Positions 23,021-34,380 of a DNA stretch of 64,000 nucleotides are shown here, piece by piece. The stretch comes from Physcia stellaris (Eukaryota > Ascomycota > Lecanoromycetes > Caliciales > Physciaceae). Numbering within the stretch: position 1 is the first letter of the stretch; the number at the start of each line of letters is the position of its first letter. Made by a program: the position numbers and the translations under genes. The DNA lies in contig JABSSW010000057.1 in NCBI GenBank assembly GCA_018902385.1, positions 212,179 to 276,178 on the forward strand, in the 5' to 3' direction. The notes beneath the pieces are model-generated. The model worked only from the letters and a program-made list of their open reading frames with translations. It was not told the DNA's origin and searched no databases.

Positions 23021-23690
23021 ATGCGTATTCTAGACGACCTCCTCTTGAGTCTGGCTGAGCTTGTTGCATTTGCCTCGGCCTTGGATCCAAACATCACGGC
23101 CTCCACTCCATTGCCGTCTGTCACTGCTTCTGTCTTTGCTGGTCTGCCAGCTTGTGCTGTAAGTTAAAATTCCTTACAACTTAGAAATTTACTTATCCAC
23201 CCTCTAGACATCCTGTATCAAAAACACCCTAGCTACGTTGACAGCTTGCGCATTGAGCGACATCGCATGCATCGTACGTCTCTCCTAGTAACAGTATAAG
23301 CACGTCTATTGATTGCAACCCAGTGCACAAATAACGAGTTCATCTGTTCCAACCACGACTGCGAGCAGGGAGCTTGCACACAGCAAGAGCTCGATGGTAC
23401 ATCTGGCCCACATGAATCGCTCCTCCTTTTCAATGGTATATGACGGCTAAGCTAACAAAGCTCTCGCAGAGAGACACAACAAGACTCAGCAGCTTTGCGC
23501 CAACTTCGGCGGCGTTCAAGGAGACAACTGCGCTGCTTCCAATGCAAGCTCTAACGCAAGCGTGACCGCTTCTTCAACGCCCAGTGTGGTACCTTTCACC
23601 GGTGGTGGTGGAAGAGTGTATGAAGGCTTCGGCATCATTGTTTCCGCGTCCCTTCTTAGCGGCGCTGCCGTGATACTTTTTCTGCTTTGA
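23021..23690 (+). CDS. CFEM-domain GPI-anchored cell-surface protein
   Basis: Four exons (23021-23158, 23208-23273, 23324-23396, 23470-23690) with introns of 49, 50 and 73 nt give 165 aa in phase. Donors are GTAAGT, GTACGT and GTACAT; acceptors are TCTAG, CCCAG and CGCAG. The first 20 or so residues are a signal peptide ending near FASA. The CFEM domain begins at LPACATSC and continues TACALSDIACICTNN, FICSN and HDCEQGACTQQ, with LCANF and DNC after it (10 Cys in all, against 8 in the core domain). A Ser/Thr/Asn-rich linker follows (SNASSNASVTASSTPSVV). A hydrophobic C-terminus (GIIVSASLLSGAAVILFLL) is the expected GPI-attachment signal. CFEM proteins act at the fungal surface in haem/iron uptake, adhesion or host interaction; which role applies here cannot be read from sequence. 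Confidence 0.92.
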
Positions 23691-26217
23691 GCTAGCTGAG
23701 CTATATGGTGTTGGTGACGAAAATCAACGGAAGTCGTTGCTCCCGCGGATTTTTAACGATTTCCCTACTCCTGAACCGCAATTTTGGATGCGCAAGAAGT
23801 CGTATCACTTTTTTCATCTAAGTTCGTGATTAATTTGAGCAATCGCATATAGAAGCCTCCAGAGTCATAGATATGGAGCGACCTTCGTACACGAGGTCCA
23901 GGATCATCCAATTGTTAGTGACACTGCGGCCTTTTCAATGGTTCTTAGAAGCGGCTAGGCTTCCGGCTGTTCTTCGCCCTGAGCTCCAGTGTCATCTAAA
24001 GCGTCTATGTCCTCGTGTCACTTCACCCAGAAGCAGGCTGACTCTATTAGAGACAACTCTTGAGTTTTGAGCTCCTCCAGAAAAGTGCCAAGGTCTACCG
24101 TAGGTTGGAGCAGTCTATGTACTGCAGCTTCATGCCGGGAATTTCTTGATTTATGATACAACAGCCTATGCCGAGAACATCACGGATACTGGCAAACAGT
24201 AGCCAGGACGAAGTGTTATATTATTGATAACCTATTTGGTTTCCATGGAAGTAGAGCTTGATTGAGCTTCGTCATGTTATTGAAGACGCGACGAACGCGG
24301 AGAATAGAATTTCAGTTCCACCATTGTGAGCGCCAAGCTGCCCATAGAGCTTATTACATAAGCATGTGTTCCAAAAATAGCCACACAAAATGCATGAATC
24401 CTCTACTCATATAGACCTCCGAAGCGTCGTGGTCCTATTGGCGCTGAATCAAAGGTATCTATCACCAACCAACTAATACTCACGAAAAGCTACTTCGTCT
24501 CTCTCGTCTTCACTAGGCTAGCCCGCAACATCCCTCTTCCGATCCCTCTCCCTTTCTTCACTCTCGGCGCTCGCTTATCTCAAAGATCTGTCCACTCTCC
24601 ACTGCCTACTCATCCTCTCACGCTCGGCCAGCTTCCTAACCGCTCGAACGTACTGCAAAATAGTGGAGCCACCTATCTCGGACTTCGTCCCGGAGGTGCA
24701 GCAACCCTTACGGCTTGTCATACATTACCATTGCGGTCTTAACCTCTCCTTGTTCGCGCCCAGTGCCAGTGCCATTCAATGAAAGCCATACATGATGTTC
24801 TGTGAGGAACACATTCTGGGAAGTAATGTCCGCGAGATTTTCCCTCAATATCTATAACATCTCTATCCGCTGTTCGAAGCTTGGCGATCGGTTTAAGAAT
24901 GTCTCCGCAGCCTTTCTCGACACACATTTGAAAAGGCTAACAGCACTACATCTTACGGCAGCTTGAAGGCAACGCTGGTGCGATAGACAGGGCGATCACG
25001 GTTCCGCATCCGAGGTTGGGCCAATATGAAAATTTTACTTTGCGAAAAGCCATCCTGGCTCGAGAAGCAGAGAGTTCTCAGATCAATGTGGTAGGTGGCT
25101 ATATGGTTTGCTCTAGCAGAAATCTTGGGTCTAACAGAAGGGTGTCAGAACGTGGCATGGAATTTGCTCGTCAAAAGAGGGCCGCAGATTGTCTTGTCAC
25201 GCCAGACGTAGTCACCACAATACCTCAATCGCCCAAGCCCGGGGTATCGTTTCTTTACTCTCCGATGCAAACTCGCCAGGATTGGGTTAGCTTAGTTTGG
25301 CAGAAGACGGGAGATGATTCCAGGGGTCGTTCCGCATATTTATCCATTGGGAACACACATGAAACGTCCCCTTAGAGCAGAGGTGGTTGATGGGCGGGAG
25401 GGGTGGTGGGAGGTTATGCTTATTGCGAATACGCAGGAGAAGGTTGTGATGGCGGTTATTCGATGAGAGTTACTGGGCTCGTATGATACGCCCCGTGTTC
25501 TACTGAGAGCAACGCAATTTGTCAAGGCATTGTTAAAAGGCACTTTCTGTGTCGAAGAGAACAAGCTGGATGAGAGTCTAGGTCGTGCACAGCAGGAGCT
25601 CCCTGGAAACCTGACAGCCCGAGATATCTCAGTCTTTCGAGGTACATCTTGTAGCCATTGTACATTTCCCATCGAAAGCTGTCAGATTACTGGAACGTGG
25701 CAGTCCGTTTGCTCATAAGTTGAGCTATGAAACGAGCCCAGCCAACCATTGAGCAGCTAAATTGTTAAGGAACTTGCTCGTGGACTCTCGCTAGTCAGTT
25801 TCATGACGCACATGTCCTCTATGAATGAACGGCACTATCACGCGCTTAATGTTGTTACGAGATGGCCCCTATCCCGTGCAGAATAGCTCACCTATTTTGA
25901 AACTGGGGCATAGACCCATCCCGCGAGAAGGCTGAATGGCTAGTATATCGAATGCTATGTAGTCACGCGAGTTGACGAGAACCCGGGCAGATTGTCGACT
26001 AGCAGGACTCTATTGCCAACTCATTAAAGTCGATCGTAGCCTCGAAGCCTTTGCCATTCAGTTCACACCAAGCCTACAGCATAGTTTGATTAAGACACAT
26101 AATGCGAGAAGAGCAAGAATCGACTTGGCCATGAGATCAGTTCTCAAGGTGTTTTGATGTTCCATTCAGTGGTCCATAGTCCGAAGACGATCTACCGTGA
26201 TCCAGTCCGGCGCCCAC
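23691..26217. other. 2.5-kb intergenic region with a possible decayed ORF
   Basis: No intact gene is supported. From about 25329 to 25718 (+) one frame reads as plausible protein for 130 codons (including WWEVMLIANTQEKVVMAVI and RATQFVKALLKGTFCVEEN) interrupted by one in-frame TGA near 25465. This may be a remnant of an unrecognised gene. A 119-codon frame at 25016-25375 (+) overlaps it in another phase and shows nothing. The rest looks non-coding. Confidence 0.35.
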
Positions 26218-27736
26218 CTAATCTGTTAGTGTAAACAGGAGGTTGTAGAAGACGTCGTTCCCTTCTGTTGTGAACATCGTAATGGACTCGATACCCTTGT
26301 TTCTGAGAGCATTGGGATGATCTACCAGCATGTACACAATCCCCTTACCTATCGAAAATGATATTGGAGTCAGCATTCCCAAACCTAGGTAAGTGTTCGG
26401 TTTGGACTCTAAACGGAATTGGAAACGCTCCAAGAAATATGGTACTTACCGTGAGGGGTCCCAAGTAATGCCTGGAATTCTTCGTCGTCCACATCATAGG
26501 TAATACCTGGCCAAGGTTCATCCAGGGTATCGTAGGGGACATCGGCAGCGTTGTCCATGATACCCATTGTTGAAGCAGTAATGATATGATGCTTGAAGAT
26601 CCACTTGAGCCTCGGGGCGCTGTCTCCTGCCTGTGATGCCGCCAGCATCAGCATCTCCATCGCAAGTACCAAGAAAGAAAAAGAAAAAACTACCTCGCTA
26701 GCCCAGACATTCCAGACTATATCACTCCATCGCCAAACATTGGGTACACGCTCGTTGGCAGGTGGAAGACCTTGGGCAGCCGCTGGGTTCGCCTTTTCGC
26801 GCCTATGGATGAGTCCGGAGTCAGCAGCCATTCTTGGGTAAGCGTTGAGTCGCGAAAGAGAGAGACCCTCCCTTGATACGAACTTTTTCAACTCGTAAGC
26901 ACAGCCGAAATTGTGGTCGCCGATTATCGTTCTACCAGGGACGTTGTAGATATTGCGGAACTCTGCGCCAGTTGCAGCCTGTTACTACGTCAGTTCCCTT
27001 CGATGCAGGGGCCGCAAAAGGCGTAGACGCACGTTATCCTGATGAAGGCAATTATCGAATCGCTTGTCTTGTTTGACAGAGATTGAATGACCGTTACTCG
27101 CCATGATCCCAAAAGACGCAAAGGGACCCTCAGGTTCGTCGTATTCGTGAGTGATCGTATCTGTCGCTGGTGAAATCGACCAGCCAGCATCACGGATCTG
27201 ATCCAAGTTGTTGATCACACTCTGGTCGCGGTGTCCAAGCAGCAGGTCCAACGACTCTTCGCCCGCAGCTAGAGCATCCTTCCTAGAATAGACCGTGCGA
27301 TTAGCTGATAGCCTGATTTTTGACAATGGATAGCTATATGTACTACGCGAGGATTTCTGGTCGGCATAGCGTGTCCTTTTGTGGGTTTGATGCCCGATTT
27401 CAAATGAAAGGAGTGATGAACGGAAACACGTTTCTGATGGAACATAGCTTACCAGCTGATATGTCCATCAATCTGTCTACGGATCTTATCTCCCTGGGCG
27501 TTCTGTCCTGACTGGAGGAAACTGGTATTCCCAAGCTGCGCAGACGTGAAGAGCAAGCCTTCATTGCTTCCGAAAGGAACAGCAACTTTCACATTGGGTA
27601 AATGACGAGCAGAGACCTTGGATGCTGGTACTGGAGGGCGTGCGACCGGCGAAAGGTATGCTACGGTTATCACGAGTAGAGATACGACCGTAAAGAGGAA
27701 GGCGGTCAGCCCGCGTGGCATGCTGAACTTAGCCAT
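26218..27736 (-). CDS. conserved fungal protein of unknown function, N-terminal signal anchor
   Basis: Five exons on the minus strand (27736-27453, 27282-27033, 26978-26694, 26630-26450, 26348-26218) give 376 aa in phase; introns are 170, 54, 63 and 101 nt. For intron 1, I chose the acceptor TTCTAG at 27283 because CTAAT lies just upstream as branch site; an acceptor 30 nt earlier is also in frame. Residues 9-28 form one hydrophobic segment (LTAFLFTVVSLLVITVAYL) after MAKFSMPRG, so a type II membrane protein or secreted protein is likely. Characteristic segments are FRNIYNVPGRTIIGDHNFG, VWRWSDIVWNVWA, KWIFKHHIITASTMGIMD and GIESITMFTTEG. These look like a conserved fungal family that I cannot name with a function. 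No catalytic motif is evident. Confidence 0.8.
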
Positions 27737-29090
27737 TGTGCTGAGGCAGAGTTGTGTCTGTAACAGGATAGGTAGAAGTGGCGGTAGGCACAAAATTTGA
27801 GAGATACAAGGTGAGAGAGTGAGCTGGACGGCGAGGACGGGTGGTGCGGTGAAAACTTCACTAACTACTATTAGTAGGGCCTTACGTAGTGCGTTTGACG
27901 GTAAGTTCCGGATTAAACCGGATTTAAACCGTTCAATAGATTTTAAACCGCAGAAACACCGTTTACACTTAGCTAAACCGTGGAATTGCGGTTGCACGAA
28001 GGCATTAAAAGCCCCGTATGAGTACAATTTACCTCGCGGATTCTTAATGGATGAACAGGCAAATATCAGCACATGTGAGACGACGGAGCTTGATCGAGAT
28101 GCCTTCCCGAATCACCAAATCTGCCAATGGGTTGAACGATACCTTGTAAGTCATGCCCAGTACTGATTTTTAGAGAAGTCTTACCATATGTACAACCTTT
28201 AGGCATTACTAGAATGAAACATTATGCTAACTGTGCCGCCTTCGATGGGGCCTGAATGGAGACTGACTTTGTTTGAGTAAAAAATCTTCAGACTCACTTT
28301 CAGCAAACGGCACATACCCCATAACCTCACGCGTTGAAGTCAATATCCGGAAAATCGATAAAAGCTTTCCAGACTGCGTCAACTTCCTTCCCATAGCCAC
28401 ACCGGCTCAGCCTCCCTCCGACAGCATCGTTCCCTTCTGAGTCTCTATGTCAACGGGCTCCGCGACGCTTCTCAGGCAGACAGATATCCCCCTAAATCGT
28501 GTGCCTCAAGAGTGTTATCCCATACACTCTGGTCGAGATGATGCTTCAAAGTTCGTGCCTAAGGGTATTTGGAGACGCTCTAGGAGCAATTACGGGCCTC
28601 GCTCCATCTAATCCTCAACTAAGCACCACCTAGATCGGAAGTGCCACACCATGCATGGAATATCATGGATTTCAAGTCTAGGAAGGGGACCATCCACGAC
28701 TAAGCGCTGAAAACGTCGATAGCATTGACGACTTCGCTATTTGAGAAAATCCTTTCGGGACAATCTTGACAATCCGAGGATTCCTGAGCCGGCTGTTAAT
28801 GTAGATTCGGTTCTTAGCTTTATTGATTACGACAAAGCAGAAACCGCGGATGGAGATACCCATCCACTTCCACTCCCGGCACATCCTCTGCTTCCTGTCG
28901 TCTCGAACAATGACTCCACGACGGCCTTATCACGCCAAAGTCTCCACGATCTCCACGCTCAGGACTGGAAACGTTACCTCTAAGAAATTTGATCGTGGCT
29001 TTACAGCAACAGCCCTGCCACTCAAAACAAACAAAAGTCCAGACTAAAATCCGAACTTTCGTCATCATCTCCCAGCGCTCATCTCCGCAG
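27737..29090. other. intergenic region, including an AAACCG-rich stretch
   Basis: No gene is supported. Between 27905 and 27995 the hexamer AAACCG occurs four times (27915, 27926, 27945, 27975 starts) with partial copies on the other strand (CGGTTT-like). It lies just upstream of the membrane-protein gene and may be a regulatory or repeat-derived cluster. The remaining short frames show no domains. Confidence 0.4.
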
Positions 29091-30448
29091 CTAAGCCTGT
29101 GGCGCAAACGAAATCGACGGATCCGCCTGGTTGAACACGACGTAATAAGCCAAGAAGAACGCGCTACCTATCGACGCCGATCCCTCTATGCCATGGATAC
29201 GGGCATCACATAAACCATCATCTAGAGTCCTCGTTAGCGATTAATTCTCAACCACCCTCCTTCTCTCTCTCAAAAAGAATAACTATAAAGACAAAAAGAG
29301 AAGGGGAAGGCTTACTCTTTCCGCTGTCATACCCAGTAAGCAAATGGCCCGGGATAGTGAGCTGATTTCCATTGACATAGAAGCTGAAATCCGGAAGCGT
29401 AGCATCGCACGGGTGCGTAAACGCACTTCCATCGCCAGCGGTGTCCACGGCACCATCGACGTGAGCCCAATAGGCCTGCGCGACGGAGAAGTGCACCAGC
29501 GTGCTACTCGAGCCGGTATCTACCACCCGAAATTAGCACCGCCTTCACTCTTCCCACGTGCTTGCTTCCCAAAGCCAAGCAAATCCAGGATAGCAAAACC
29601 ATACCGAAATTCATCTGCTGCACGAAACTCGTATCCCCAACCGCATACCCCACCCCATCCACAACCCACGACGCCGACCCCTTATTCACCGGCGCACCAA
29701 CCAACTCCCCCTGAAACGCCGCCTGATCCACAGCCCCAAACTCAAGCGTCCCACTCCCATCGCTCTTCAAATTGACCGCAAAGATCGGCGCATCCAGCTC
29801 TCCCATAGCCAGCTCCATGAAAGTCGGACTCTGGTCCGGGGTAATGGAGTTCTGGGCCTGGAAGCCGAGGCCGAGGAGGCCATCGAAGGGCTGACCGACG
29901 TCGTCGGAGCCGATCTGCGCCGCGACGCCGAGGGCCATGCGCGGGACCTGCAGGTTGGCGACGGTGACGCTGTCGAGGACCGCGATGCCGGTCGCGAAGT
30001 CTTGCGGGCCGGTCGCGTAGTGGATGTCGAAGGTTTCGCCTGGGTAGGCGTTGTTGGAGGCGGGGGTGTAGACGGGTTGGTTGTTGGGGTTTTCGGCTGT
30101 GGCGCCGAGGACCCAGCTGCGGGATGTCAGTGTTGCAGATCTGGGAGAGGTGGATGTGGGCTATAGGGGAGAGGGGATGGAGGAGGGGAGTGCGTACAGG
30201 TCTGCGGAGCCGGTGTCGATGAAGAGGTTGCCTGTGTAGCCGCCAATGGTCACTGAGGTCATCCAGGCGGTCTCATAGTTAGCGACCGCGTCTGCTTCGG
30301 CCGTGCCCGTGTACCGTCGCACGAGTCTAGTCTTTTGGTGGAGAGGTGCGACATAACGAGGCTTAGGGGTTTTGGAGGTCGTGGGAAGGGCGAGGGTGCT
30401 TGTGAGGAGGGTGCTGAGCAGGAGGCTTGAGGCGAAAATGGAATGCAT
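29091..30448 (-). CDS. pepsin-like aspartic protease (family A1), secreted
   Basis: Four exons on the minus strand (30448-30198, 30116-29605, 29519-29316, 29221-29091) with introns of 81, 85 and 94 nt give 365 aa in phase. Residues 1-20 form a signal peptide (MHSIFASSLLLSTLLTSTLA), followed by a basic propeptide ending near VRRYTG. The first active-site motif is FIDTGSADL, split by intron 1 (Asp78), followed by WVLGA. A flap-like FDIHYATG and the FDGLLGLGF segment follow. The second active-site motif DTGSSST (Asp255) is split by intron 2. Cysteines at HPCDA and GLCDA would form the usual C-lobe disulfide. The end AYYVVFNQADPSISFAP is typical. Both catalytic Asp-Thr-Gly triplets are present, so the enzyme should be active at acid pH outside the cell. 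The start is fixed by the signal peptide; upstream in-frame codons exist but are less likely. Confidence 0.93.
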
Positions 30449-32110
30449 CGTGAAAGCGCAGAGAGCTTGATATGCTTTCGGATTGGAGAATGACTGAGAA
30501 AGCAATCTGAGAGATGACACTAGAAGCTTGATAAACGATGGACGATGGACAGAAAGAGAAAGAAGAAATGCGAACACAAAAGACCGAACACCGCGCTACT
30601 GAAAATGCTGCACAGAGACGAAAGGTGACCAAAAAAGTTGAGACGAAGAAGGAGATGTTATAGAGACGCAAAGATGGAAGGCCGAGGCGTAGCAGAAAGG
30701 ATCATAGCTAGCAATAAAAGTACATGAAGACGGAGCATCCATCCTTCGACACAGTTATAGAACGAGCTAATCCACAGCATCGCTTTTTGCACAAAGTAGA
30801 TTGAGGCTGGTTTTACTCTGATCTCGTCTCGACCATTGAGTGCGAGAAAGTAGGTTTCTGTTGCGAGGGCACGGTTATGCGCCCTTCCCCAAGAATGACA
30901 CTGCCACAAGCCATGGCCAAGATCTCCCACGCCGAAGCTCGAGTGGATTGAGCAAATGGCTTGAGCCTGAGGAAGGCTGGTATTGGGGACTGGAAATAGG
31001 GTCTGATCCTGGCGGGGGCGGAGGATGGGAGCTGTGGAATGAGGCATTGGAAACCAAGGCACTAGATGTGGCCAAGCAGAGGGAATTGTCAACGACCTGT
31101 TCACCCTTTTCACGATGCCTATGATCGTAAATATTAGCTGATGATGAGCTAAAGTCCGTGTTGTTGTGGTGTCCCCAAGCCGAGTCTCGATGAAGGGGAA
31201 CGGATGGCTGTTTTGCAGAAGCCTGTCTAGGTGAACTGAAGCGTCAAAACCGAAGAAATAAACGAATGCACGCTAGACGCCTAGATGCATGATCAGACAG
31301 CTTTAGAGCTGCCCTAGGAGGCTGTCAAGGAATTAGCAGGACTTGGCGAAGGATCGAGGCGGATGAAACAACAGGCTGAGCGCTTCGCCTCCTCCAATCT
31401 TGAATCCTCGGAACGCTGTTCTACTCTTACCATTCACCAGTTACTAAAGAGTAAAAATCATCTCTGAAACAATCAGCAAAGGCCCAGCTGGTCGAGAATT
31501 AGATAAACGCCGTTGATGGAGTTGGACTTGGATATCGGCGTATGTACCGCGAGCCAGTTGTTTCGGCGCTGTATTCAGGCATTCAGTTGTGTTGAGGCAC
31601 CGGGTGGAAATGTTGCTTCGCTATCTCAGGGGTTTGTATCGCATTCTATGGGGGATTATATCTCCACAAAAAGCTGCCGAAAAAACAATTCAAAACAAGC
31701 AATGAACCAGCTAAAGTCGTTCTTTGAAATCAGCTGAATATGATAGTGGAATTCTGCAAATCAGGTGTGGTCTTTAAGTCGAAAAGCACTGTACGACAGC
31801 ATGCCTAAACAGCACACCCATGTCGGTGAAGACTCTATTGTCATTAAGCTTCCCTTAACGGAAGTCCTTTAACATGCTTGTGAGTGTTTCCCCGTCAGCG
31901 GGACGTGTTGATTGGTGAAGGTCATGCATAATTGATACATCTATGGGGATATAAACCATTTCGGAGGCCGGAGAACATACATACTAGATCAAACAACGGG
32001 CTTCTAAAGCTCGACGACTTCTCCCCTGCCCACAACCCGAGTCACGGTAATACCAGCTTCCGTCGGTTCGTTCCTTGTAGTTCATCGAAAGAGGTTGATA
32101 ACTCACAATC
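30449..32110. other. 1.7-kb intergenic region
   Basis: I find no supported gene or RNA. The minus-strand frame 31113-30658 (151 codons) has no domain and lies in the promoter position of the protease gene. The sequence near 31940-32110 is likewise unremarkable. Confidence 0.45.
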
Positions 32111-33550
32111 TTAATCGATTGTCAGATATTCCAGATCTGGTAGATGTTCATCCTCCGACTTTTCAAGATCACGGAGCAGCCAGGCCTTGTCCCAAGGCCA
32201 ATCCAGCGTCGTCGCCGACACTAACAATGTAACATTGTCCCACTCCAAATCTCTGGGAAACATATCCACTACCCAATCCCTCAACATTTCGACTTCCATC
32301 TTCGGCTCATCTTTACCATCTGACCACCCGCGAGTGCAAGCAAATGCTCCCTGCTTCTCGAAAAGCCGTTGATTCGCCCGTAAAACCTTCAAGGCGATGA
32401 GCTTCTGTAGGGATTTGACATACTGATCGTCCTCAAGTTCGAAGTCTATCCATATTGCATCCAGTGCCAGACTGACAAGGCTCTTCGCAGCAAACTCTTC
32501 CAGAGCCTGGCCGATTCCGCGCGGCTGGAAGTCAGCGCTATTCGGGTTATGCCAATAGTGATAGGTGAATCGTTGCAACGTCGCGATACCGGCAAGAAAT
32601 GACCGAAAGTGTTGTGCCCCAATGGCACTTTTGCTAAAATTGATCTCAGTCACCGTCGAGTGACGTTCAGGAAAATTACTGGGCCACTTCAGCGGTATGA
32701 AACGACCCTGTTCGTAAGGTATCTGTCCTATGAGTTCCCCGTTCAATACTCGAATTGATGGTAACATAGCAAACGGCAAGAATGCCTCCAGATTGTTCGT
32801 CACGTAGTTGTGAAAATTGAATGTGACTGTTTGAAGCTTCGAGAGGTATTTCCTGCTGCGCTCGGAGTCTATGTTACTGCCGGGGCTGAGGTCTGCAATG
32901 GACTTAGCGATCTTGTTGATGAGATCCAATTCGGGATCGTGACAGCCCTTCGCCAGGATCACACTTTGAATGTTGGGAAGAAGTGAGAACAACAAAGCGA
33001 GACCAACATGATTGTTCCTTCGCGTGTGGAGGTAATACAACCAATGCGCTTTGTCCTCCATTGACAGTAATGGCGTGTTGCGAATGTAGTTTCTGACTAT
33101 CGAAAAAGACTTCCTGCTGGCGACATTTTTCTGAGAATAGAAGTCTTCGCTCTCAATGTCATCAAGCACGTAAGAACGTTCTGTTATATAATCCATGAAG
33201 GCGTCGAAAGGAAGATGTAAGTTCACGGGATAGTAAACTATGTCCTCGTTTTGGATAATACCAGCCATGAAGGCAAATGTGCTTGGATCGAATAGCTCTA
33301 TATTGACGAGCCTCATCGCGTCGTTGCGAACCTGGAGGTCAGAGCCCTCGAGCTCCTTCCAATATTTCGGTCTAATAACCGAGTATTTCTTCTCGAGCTC
33401 TAGATGGCGAGCCAGAGCTTCCTGAGCAAAACGATTGATGGACTTGTTGCAGAGTACCAAGGACTCGATATCAGCGGGGTGCACCAGGTTAACCACGCGA
33501 AATATCAATTCGTTAGGAAGCCTCATTAGAGGAAACATGACGTCGATCAT
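32111..33550 (-). CDS. F-box protein
   Basis: A single uninterrupted minus-strand frame of 479 codons. The N-terminus has the F-box core LPNELIFRVV, then HPADIESLVLCNKSINRFA (about residues 10-45), the Skp1-binding module of SCF ubiquitin ligases. The rest (residues 150-450) consists of irregular leucine-rich segments such as LPNIQSVILAKG, LQTVTFNFHNYV and LVSLALDAIWI, suggesting a degenerate leucine-rich substrate-binding domain like those of the many lineage-specific fungal F-box proteins. Translation may start at Met1 or at Met5 (MFPLMRLPNEL). It most likely recruits an unknown target for ubiquitination; the target cannot be inferred. No introns are needed. Confidence 0.88.
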   Translation of the reverse strand: MIDVMFPLMRLPNELIFRVVNLVHPADIESLVLCNKSINRFAQEALARHLELEKKYSVIRPKYWKELEGSDLQVRNDAMRLVNIELFDPSTFAFMAGIIQNEDIVYYPVNLHLPFDAFMDYITERSYVLDDIESEDFYSQKNVASRKSFSIVRNYIRNTPLLSMEDKAHWLYYLHTRRNNHVGLALLFSLLPNIQSVILAKGCHDPELDLINKIAKSIADLSPGSNIDSERSRKYLSKLQTVTFNFHNYVTNNLEAFLPFAMLPSIRVLNGELIGQIPYEQGRFIPLKWPSNFPERHSTVTEINFSKSAIGAQHFRSFLAGIATLQRFTYHYWHNPNSADFQPRGIGQALEEFAAKSLVSLALDAIWIDFELEDDQYVKSLQKLIALKVLRANQRLFEKQGAFACTRGWSDGKDEPKMEVEMLRDWVVDMFPRDLEWDNVTLLVSATTLDWPWDKAWLLRDLEKSEDEHLPDLEYLTID

Positions 33551-34380
33551 TTAATATGTCAGTTTGTGTGTGAAATCTCAAGATTGGAAGCGGTTGCGTT
33601 GAGGTTCTGGGAGGAACACAGTACTTGCAAGCCCACATGATGGATACTTGTACGATTTGGAAATCCTCGTCAGCGTCATCGTTTGTTCAATTTATTGTGG
33701 CGATGACTCATGAATCTGTCATGAAGTCTTTTCTGTCAAGTTATTCCGTCGATGAAAATCAATTAACTGTCGTGAATGAAGATTTTTTCTGTTTGGAAAT
33801 ACCGTGTGACTTGTTTCGGGCCTGAAATGACCATGACTTTTCCAAGTCAATCGTCAGTTGTGACCTGCCCATGATAATCGTGAATCGCGCAAGGTAATCG
33901 TGAATTACCCAAGAGCATCGTGACTCCAAAGACAGTGAAGAATGACGACGACCAGACGCGCCAAGGCGGCGATTGCCGAGGAAATATACTTAGCGCAAGC
34001 GCCAGAGCTTAATTACCCATCCTGAGCCCTCATAAATGGATACCGAAAGGAAGTAGATGATAAGTGTGAAACTACGGTGGTTAGTTTTCGCAAAGTAATT
34101 GACTGTATATAATATGAATAAATCCTTACTACTGTTACAGTTTTTGAGTTGAGCTACCACATATTGATGTTGTTTCGGTGCTCAAGTCTGTGCAGGTAAG
34201 CGACACACAGGAATCTGCGAATGCTCCTGAGAAATTCAAGTAAGCCTGTTCATCGATAGCAACTGCATAGTATAATACAATTGGAATGGTATATCTACAA
34301 GCCTTCAACCTCTTCTCTACTAACCCAAACATCGACAGATTCACCGCCTCGCCAGGCTTCTCTCTTACTTTTGCGGCAGA
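33551..34380. other. intergenic region
   Basis: No gene is supported. A short degenerate repeat of the words AATCGTGAAT and CATCGTGA occurs at 33870-33920. The stretch separates the F-box start from the 3' end of the FAD oxidoreductase gene. Confidence 0.45.

Noticed and set aside
27905-27995. AAACCG cluster as telomeric repeat
   Set aside because: Ascomycete telomeres are usually TTAGGG-type; the copies are irregularly spaced and inside gene-rich DNA.
30658-31113. 151-codon minus-strand ORF upstream of the aspartic protease
   Set aside because: No recognisable motif and no support from introns or neighbours.
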